Of a stretch of DNA of 64,000 bases, positions 61,256-64,000 are shown in pieces (within the stretch, counting starts at the first letter, position 1; the number at the start of each line of letters is the position of its first letter). Origin of the DNA: Bradyrhizobium erythrophlei (GTDB taxonomy: Bacteria > Pseudomonadota > Alphaproteobacteria > Rhizobiales > Xanthobacteraceae); the NCBI RefSeq assembly GCF_900129425.1, contig NZ_LT670817.1, positions 1,922,001 through 1,986,000 on the forward strand. Reading direction: 5' to 3'. Position numbers and translations under genes: made by a program. The notes below the pieces were generated by a model, which saw nothing but the letters and a program-made list of their open reading frames with translations, made no database searches and had not been told where the DNA came from.

Positions 61256-62040
61256 AGGGTTTCATTGCGAAGCACCCGGGGATCTGGCCGACGCAATGGT
61301 TGTGCGAGACGCTCGGTGTCTCGCAAGGGGGACTTTACGCGTGGCTGAAGCGGCCACGCAGTTTGCGCACCCGCAGCGATGAGGAGCTGGGAGCAAAGGT
61401 TCATGCCAGCTTCCTGGCGAGCGACCGGACTTACGGCGCCAAGCGCGTGTGGCACGACCTGCTTGCGGAAGGGGCGTCATGCGGGCTGCAGGCTCTCAGA
61501 GCGCGTCCGCGACGGCGGCGCCTGCCGCCCGATCTGGGTGAGCGGCAGGCCGACCGCCGTCGCTGCCAATGTGCTCGTCCGCTCCTTCGAAGCAGCCGCT
61601 ACCAACCGCAAATGGATTGCCGACTTCACCTACGTCTGGACCGCCGAGGGCTAGCTCTTTGTGGCGGCTGTCGTCGATCAGTTCTCGCGGCGCGTGGTCG
61701 GCTGGTCGATGAGTACAACGATGACGGCGCAGCTCGTCACCGACGCCCTGGTGATGGCGATCTGGCGACGGGGCAAACCCGAGGCGCTACTGCATCATTC
61801 CGATCGCGGCAGCCAATACACCAGCGAACAGTTCCAGCGGCTGATGGCAGATCACAGCGTCGTCTGCTCGATGAGCCGGTCCGGCAACGTCTGGGACAAT
61901 GCGGCGATGGAAAGCTTTTTCTCGTCGCTGAAGACGGAGCGGACAGCGCGCAAAGTGTACCGAACTCGAGAACAAGCCAAGGTCAACATGTTCGACAACA
62001 TCGAGCGCTTTTACAATCCGAAACGCAGGCACTCGAAAAT
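61252..62040 (+). pseudogene. IS3-family transposase OrfB, broken
   Basis: From ATG 61252: MKGFIAKHPGIWPTQWLCETLGVSQGGLYAWLKRPRS, then YGAKRVWHDLLAEG. An apparent small deletion (about 24 nt) near 61490 and a frameshift near 61550 follow. The integrase core then continues in another frame (NRKWIADFTYVWTAEG), with TAG at 61652-61654 where Trp is expected. The remainder includes LLHHSDRGSQYTSEQF (catalytic Asp) and NAAMESFFSSLKTE (Glu). It is cut off at RRHS. So the element has two or three independent lesions. Confidence 0.88.
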
Positions 62041-62085
62041 TTTACCCCGACTACACCTTAACGGCCGATTCTCTGGAAGGCGCCC

Positions 62086-62682
62086 ATGGCTCGTCCGAAA
62101 AAATCACTATTGCGGCAGCTCGGTCGCGAAGCGCTCGAAGAACAGGGCTACGAAACCGCAGTGAAAAGAGGCCAAGGGTTACTCCCTGGCGCTCGCCTGA
62201 TTGCCAGAAAGGATGGAGAGGATTTCGTCGTAGCAGTTCGAACGTCTCACGAGCGAGTCTTGAGCTTCACCATGCAGACCAACTCTCAATGGAGAACGTT
62301 GGAGAATGTGGATCTGGTGCTGGCAGTGGTCCCAGCCGCGAAAAATTCGGAAATCGTTGAAGTCTTGGCCTTTGACTCCACAGCGTTGAAGGCCCGCTTC
62401 GATATCGCCTCGAAGGGTCTCGAACGAGTTGACCGCTCGTCAAGCTTTGAAATGCCAATTTTCATTCCCATTGACAAAGAGTCGCGCAAAAACGTCGGCC
62501 ACAGCGTCTCGAATCTCAAGGAGATAGCGTTGTGGTCGGTTAATGTTAGTGCAGCCGCGATGAAAGTTAAAGCATCAGACGATAGGGCAGGGACATTCAT
62601 CGATCGCGTGAAGCGAGAATTTGCGGAACGAAACGAAGTTGACGTGAGCAAAGTCGTCGTCGAGTTCCGAATCTTAACGTGA
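62086..62682 (+). CDS. hypothetical island protein (possible nuclease-like fold)
   Basis: A 198-residue protein that starts at ATG 62086 with GGAAGG upstream. It has MARPKKSLLRQLGREALEEQGYE, then GARLIARKDGEDFVVAVRTSHERVLSF and VDLVLAVVPAA, a strand pattern like Mrr-type nuclease cores. This is a guess; no PD-(D/E)xK residues can be fixed. It abuts the 3' end of the IS relic. Similar genes occur in phage-like islands of rhizobia (recalled). Confidence 0.72.
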   Translation: MARPKKSLLRQLGREALEEQGYETAVKRGQGLLPGARLIARKDGEDFVVAVRTSHERVLSFTMQTNSQWRTLENVDLVLAVVPAAKNSEIVEVLAFDSTALKARFDIASKGLERVDRSSSFEMPIFIPIDKESRKNVGHSVSNLKEIALWSVNVSAAAMKVKASDDRAGTFIDRVKREFAERNEVDVSKVVVEFRILT

Positions 62683-62862
62683 GCGAGGAATTGTTGCGTG
62701 TGACATATGAGTCACGCCATGAAATATTTTCAAAGATTCGATTTGAAAATCTGCCGGGCTAGGTTGACCGCGGCTTGCGCCGGTTGAAGGAAGGCCGCAC
62801 GGACGGTTGAGACTGCCCGCGGACCTTCTACGAGTTTCCACAAGCCGGTGGAGGTCACAATA

Positions 62863-62912
62863 GATGACTCTTAATCATCGGGTCCCAGGTTCGAGCCCTG
62901 GTGCGCCCACCA
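62863..62912 (+). pseudogene. 3' fragment of tRNA-Lys (anticodon CUU)
   Basis: The anticodon arm GATGA-CTCTTAA-TCATC, variable loop, T-arm CCAGG-TTCGAGC-CCTGG, acceptor TGCGCCC, A and CCA are intact. The 5' half (acceptor GGGCGCA and D-arm) is absent upstream. This is the usual form of an attachment-site scar left by tRNA-targeting integration. Confidence 0.85.
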
Positions 62913-63168
62913 TCCAGTCTCCGCAAACCGCACGATTCCGATACGACGCTAAATGGGGCGTTTCTGCGGGGATTTCCGGCCACTCAATTCCCGGATCTTG
63001 GTCTCTGTGGGCGTTCGCGCATTTTAGTGGCGGTTTTTGGCGCCCTGTCTCCGCATCCAAAAATTCCGTTCCCGGCGGCCGGGGTTGAGCGCGAAGTTCG
63101 ACCGCGCTTGCGTCCTTAACCCCGACTTTTGGGCCACCGTCATTCGGGATCTTGGGCCGGCGCTGCAG

Positions 63169-64000
63169 CTATTCTGGATTGAGTCCGAGCGCCTCAAACT
63201 GCCGGCTCCATTCGGTCGGCGGATCTCGGAGCCGCTCGATGCCGATGCCGCGGGGCAGGCGACCTTCTACGGCTGCTTTGACAAGATTGGGGGCGAGGAA
63301 GGCGAGCGAGATGGTCATATTGACCTGCCGAACGCTGCACTTCTCTCGGGCACAAAGCTGTGCGACCGAGGTTACTCGACCCGAGACCACATCATCGAGC
63401 CACCGACGACCTTGGGCAATGGCGCTAACCAGGTGGGCGCGGCGCTCGAACTGTTCCGGTCGGACGTCGCTTCGAGATGCATTGTGCGGAAGCAGGATCT
63501 GGCGGGATCTTTTGGAGGGTGGCTTCTGCCAGGGGATCGTGAGCGACTGATCATCTGGGCGATCGGATGCTTCGTCTGCGTTGTCTGATTTGAGTCGAAC
63601 GATCAGCCTGTCCTTGTGCACAACAATCCCGGCGACCAGCTGTGCGAGGTCGCCGCGGTCCCCTAAGGGCATAACGCTGGTCGTCGCCCCTTCTTGTTCG
63701 GCGGCGAGATGCTCCTTCAGGAATTTGACGACGATGTCTTCAATGTCAGGGGCAGGAACGCGCGAGATCGATCCGGCTGACGCGGTCTTCGCTTCACCAT
63801 GCAAGACAGGCGTCGACACGTAGTAGCGATAGCGGATGCCGGCCTTGGTGGCGTGGGTTGGAATCATGCGATGGCCGGCATCGTCAAACAGCAATCCTGT
63901 CAGCAAGTGGTCGGACTTGTTGCGCACAATGGTGCGGTGGGACCACTGGGCGAGGGATTTCTGCCGGACCGCCTCAAACAGCGCGCGATCCATGATTGGA
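63169..64000 (-). CDS. large serine recombinase, partial (N-terminus beyond right edge)
   Basis: 277 residues visible to the edge. The frame is open past 63993 and the visible part begins within the recombinase domain (PIMDRALFEAVRQKSL). It shows LLTGLLFDDAGHRMIPTHATKAGIRYRYYVSTPVLHG, ISRVPAPDIEDIVVKFL and the same C-terminal layout as the recombinase at 54247-55875 (GRRWLDDVVSGR, APNLVKAAVEGRLPRG). The catalytic serine lies off the window. It probably belongs to a second mobile element. Same strand as the first recombinase. Confidence 0.92.
   Translation of the reverse strand, partial: PIMDRALFEAVRQKSLAQWSHRTIVRNKSDHLLTGLLFDDAGHRMIPTHATKAGIRYRYYVSTPVLHGEAKTASAGSISRVPAPDIEDIVVKFLKEHLAAEQEGATTSVMPLGDRGDLAQLVAGIVVHKDRLIVRLKSDNADEASDRPDDQSLTIPWQKPPSKRSRQILLPHNASRSDVRPEQFERRAHLVSAIAQGRRWLDDVVSGRVTSVAQLCAREKCSVRQVNMTISLAFLAPNLVKAAVEGRLPRGIGIERLRDPPTEWSRQFEALGLNPE

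Noticed and set aside
62820..62912. complete tRNA-Lys gene
   Set aside because: No 5' acceptor (GGGCGCA) or D-arm upstream of the anticodon arm, so only a 3' fragment is supported.
62875..63060. 61-aa minus-strand frame ending in GAPGLEPGTR
   Set aside because: The ending is the well-known translation artefact of the reverse strand of a tRNA T-arm.
1..64000. CRISPR arrays
   Set aside because: No regularly spaced direct repeats with unique spacers were seen.

Overview
The window looks like an alphaproteobacterial chromosome of the Bradyrhizobium/Rhodopseudomonas type (Nitrobacteraceae). Three things suggest this: high GC with strong third-position GC in the genes; dense palindromic intergenic repeats (several GTCAT-type and GCGCGCTTGCGCGCG-type families); and the gene repertoire (glutaryl-CoA dehydrogenase, RibB with a cysteine-free RibA-like tail, a FadE-type long acyl-CoA dehydrogenase, an xseB-dxs-tlyA run). 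This is inferred from gene content and style; no 16S gene or species marker is present.

Layout. 1-5156 (minus) is an amide-uptake and hydrolysis locus: a polar amino-acid/amide-type binding protein, a permease fused to its ATPase, an acetamidase/formamidase, and then an AraC regulator whose reading frame runs without a stop into the start of a second acetamidase/formamidase domain before leaving the window. 5535-15000 is a mixed metabolic region: a repeat protein, an aldo/keto reductase, a small His-rich exported protein with a possible EcfG promoter, a serine hydrolase, a flavin monooxygenase divergent from a TctC-type binding protein, an aminotransferase and RibB. 15000-30400 holds gcdH, a metallo-beta-lactamase-fold hydrolase, an acyl-CoA synthetase, cell-wall proteins (extensin-like, L,D-transpeptidase), CorA, PdxH, a DnaJ-like protein, an ECF sigma/anti-sigma pair and fabI. 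30578-35481 holds aroC, an adenylate cyclase, clpS, a dihaem cytochrome c and a VWA-type protein.

35497-44273 is a long minus-strand run around isoprenoid and RNA-modification housekeeping: HDAC-like deacetylase, xseB, a membrane alpha/beta hydrolase, dxs, a nucleoside deoxyribosyltransferase, tlyA, an RNA methyltransferase and a second methyltransferase. 44373-53529 contains a 5'-nucleotidase, an enoyl-CoA hydratase, a ring-cleavage-type VOC protein, a proline-rich membrane protein, an AHL-lactonase-like hydrolase, a gene-poor repeat zone and a long acyl-CoA dehydrogenase.

53829 to the right edge is an accessory region beginning at tRNA-Gln(UUG). It carries a DUF3489-DUF2924-large serine recombinase cassette, a phage-like ParB/DNA-methyltransferase-DUF5681-terminase cassette without capsid or portal genes, a decayed IS3-family insertion sequence, two unrecognised genes, a 3' fragment of a tRNA-Lys(CUU) gene and a second large serine recombinase that leaves the window. 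Both recombinases lie on the minus strand with their 3' ends about 0.25-0.35 kb from a tRNA 3' end. The most notable observations are the regulator-hydrolase fusion at the left edge and the organisation of this right-hand island.
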